NCBI GenBank assembly: GCA_022599995.1
Contig: JAHZLG010000294.1
Location: 1 to 7,027 of the forward strand
Direction: 5' to 3'
Source: Alphaproteobacteria bacterium
Lineage (GTDB): Bacteria > Pseudomonadota > Alphaproteobacteria > CBDBCS01 > JAHZLG01
Length of the DNA stretch: 7,027 bases
Shown: positions 6,603-7,027 of the stretch, piece after piece
How the letters are laid out: every line of letters starts with the position of its first letter
How positions within the stretch are numbered: the first letter of the stretch is position 1
Translations under genes and position numbers: made by a program
The notes under the pieces: model-generated
What the model was told of the DNA's origin: nothing
The model's input: only the letters and a program-made list of their open reading frames with translations
Database searches by the model: none

Positions 6603-6750
6603 TGATGTCATCTTCATGGCACCTGATGCCATCTTTAATGCGCGTGATGTCATCTTCATGGCACCTGATGCCATCTTTAAGGCGCGTGATGCCGTCTTCC
6701 ATGGCACCTGATGCCATCTTTAAGGCGCGTCATGCCAGCGTTATGGCACT
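6603..6750. repeat. Seven-copy 21-bp tandem repeat array upstream of the antiporter
   Basis: Copies start at 6603, 6624, 6645, 6666, 6687 (22 bp, one extra base), 6709 and 6730 (diverged). They alternate between two types, so the true period is 42 bp. Type A continues as TTCATGGCACC and type B as TTTAAKGCGCG. All begin with TGATGYCATC or a variant, which holds the dyad GATG-N-CATC. Where A meets B, ATGGCA-CCTGA-TGCCAT forms a short hairpin, three times (6616, 6658 and 6701). The first two A units are identical and the edge copies are diverged, as expected from unequal exchange or slippage. The array lies just upstream of the possible antiporter promoter. A 21-bp spacing equals two helical turns, so sites would be in phase. 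Confidence 0.93.
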
Positions 6751-6917
6751 ACAATGGTGATGCGTATCGGTCGCCTTTTTGCTCCTTCGCCTCATGGTGC
6801 GGAATTGTGCGGAGCGACTTTTTGTGCGGTTGCGTGCGACGCTTGTGCCTGCTTTGCCTGTTGTTATCCCCGCCACGGTACACTGATGGCGTGCTTTTTC
6901 ACTGTTGTGTGTGCTTC

Positions 6918-6974
6918 TTGTTCTCCCACTTCGATCTTCTTCCCTGTGCGGGAACAAGCGAAGCGGGAGAATAA
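6918..6974. other. Long imperfect hairpin, possible palindromic repeat element or structured RNA
   Basis: The arms pair in nested blocks around the loop TGTGC (6945-6949). TTCCC pairs with GGGAA, CTT with AAG, CTTCG with CGAAG, and TTGTTCTCCC with GGGAGAATAA (one G-T pair). Breaks are one C-C and one A-C mismatch and an unpaired AT at 6934-6935. That is about 23 base pairs in 57 bases. Neither side is followed by a run of T, so a standard intrinsic terminator is unlikely. A dispersed REP- or MITE-like palindrome, or a structured leader RNA of a gene beyond the right edge, fit better. Confidence 0.6.
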
Positions 6975-7008
6975 CCCGAGCCCCAAGGTGTCTCAACACC
7001 AAGATACA

Positions 7009-7020
7009 GTACCTAGGTAC
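7009..7020. promoter_or_regulatory. Perfect 12-bp palindrome, possible operator
   Basis: GTACCTAGGTAC is an exact inverted repeat with no spacer, near the right edge and 34 bases beyond the long hairpin. Such short perfect dyads are typical of dimeric repressor sites, but one copy alone may be chance. No gene it might control is visible in the window. Confidence 0.3.
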
Positions 7021-7027
7021 ATTAGCC

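Larger units (their letters stand above)
6511..7027. other. 517-bp region without a convincing gene, upstream of the antiporter
   Basis: Short open frames exist on both strands, but none has family features, a good ribosome-binding site or plausible composition. Several are open only because the 21-bp repeat keeps frame. Next to the antiporter start comes a possible minus-strand promoter, then the seven-copy array (6603-6750). A featureless GC-rich stretch (6751-6853) follows, then a weak possible + strand promoter (TTGCCT at 6854-6859 and TACACT at 6879-6884, with a long 19-bp spacer). Next are the long hairpin (6918-6974), a small GGTGT/ACACC hairpin (6987-7000) and a 12-bp palindrome (7009-7020). 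It could be a divergent control region if a + strand gene starts beyond the right edge. Confidence 0.6.

Noticed and set aside
6520..6717. 65-codon minus-strand ORF ending 9 bp before the antiporter start, with heptad-like repeats (DGIRCHEDDIT)
   Set aside because: It is open because the 21-bp DNA repeat keeps frame; + strand frames over the same array are also open and repetitive. It has no ribosome site and no family resemblance.
6603..6750. CRISPR array
   Set aside because: The units are directly adjacent with no unique spacers, and no cas gene is visible.
6770..6823. Intrinsic terminator on the + strand: GCTCC/GGAGC or GTCGC/GCGAC followed by TTTTT
   Set aside because: The stem is only 5 bp with a loop of 25 or more bases, and no + strand gene ends here.
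6864..6872. DnaA box-like TTATCCCCG
   Set aside because: A single site with two mismatches to TTATCCACA, and no cluster or origin context.
6730..7002. 90-codon minus-strand ORF at the right end
   Set aside because: Arg/Ser/Thr-rich random-looking composition, and it crosses the long hairpin and repeat array.

Overview
The window is a moderately GC-rich bacterial segment. MutS is the best clue to the organism: its N-terminal half reads like alphaproteobacterial MutS (GKHQGEDIPMCGIPVHA, then DVVRIITAGTITEENLL). I therefore infer an alphaproteobacterium carrying at least one Mu-like prophage or prophage remnant. I cannot name a genus.

Layout. From the left edge to 1027 (+ strand) lies the C-terminal part of a Mu gp29-like (DUF935) portal protein. 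Its 3' end overlaps by 11 bp the 3' end of mutS, which runs towards it. On the minus strand, in transcription order, are a CPA2-family cation:proton antiporter (6510 to 4939), rnhB (4827 to 4063) and mutS (3938 to 1017). They share an orientation and are separated by gaps of 111 and 124 bp, so they could be one transcription unit, but no sequence proves it. The last 517 bp (6511-7027) hold no convincing gene. This stretch carries a seven-copy 21-bp repeat array upstream of the antiporter, a long imperfect hairpin and a perfect 12-bp palindrome.

Function. MutS (mismatch recognition) and RNase HII (removal of ribonucleotides and RNA primers from DNA) are both genome-maintenance enzymes with intact key motifs. 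The antiporter is a membrane ion exchanger with no obvious functional link to them. The portal belongs to a phage head; its position against mutS probably marks one edge of a prophage or a decayed piece of one.

What stands out is simple-sequence DNA. All three chromosomal proteins carry low-complexity insertions or tails in otherwise conserved folds: Ser/Pro- and Asp/His-rich in MutS, Asn/Glu/His-rich in RNase HII, and Asp/Asn/His-rich in the antiporter. Two strong G-quadruplex-type G-run clusters lie in and just upstream of mutS. Two phased repeat arrays (10-bp and 21-bp units) lie in the gaps upstream of rnhB and of the antiporter. I see no clearly new multi-gene system; the repeat arrays and the hairpin are the best candidates for undescribed elements.
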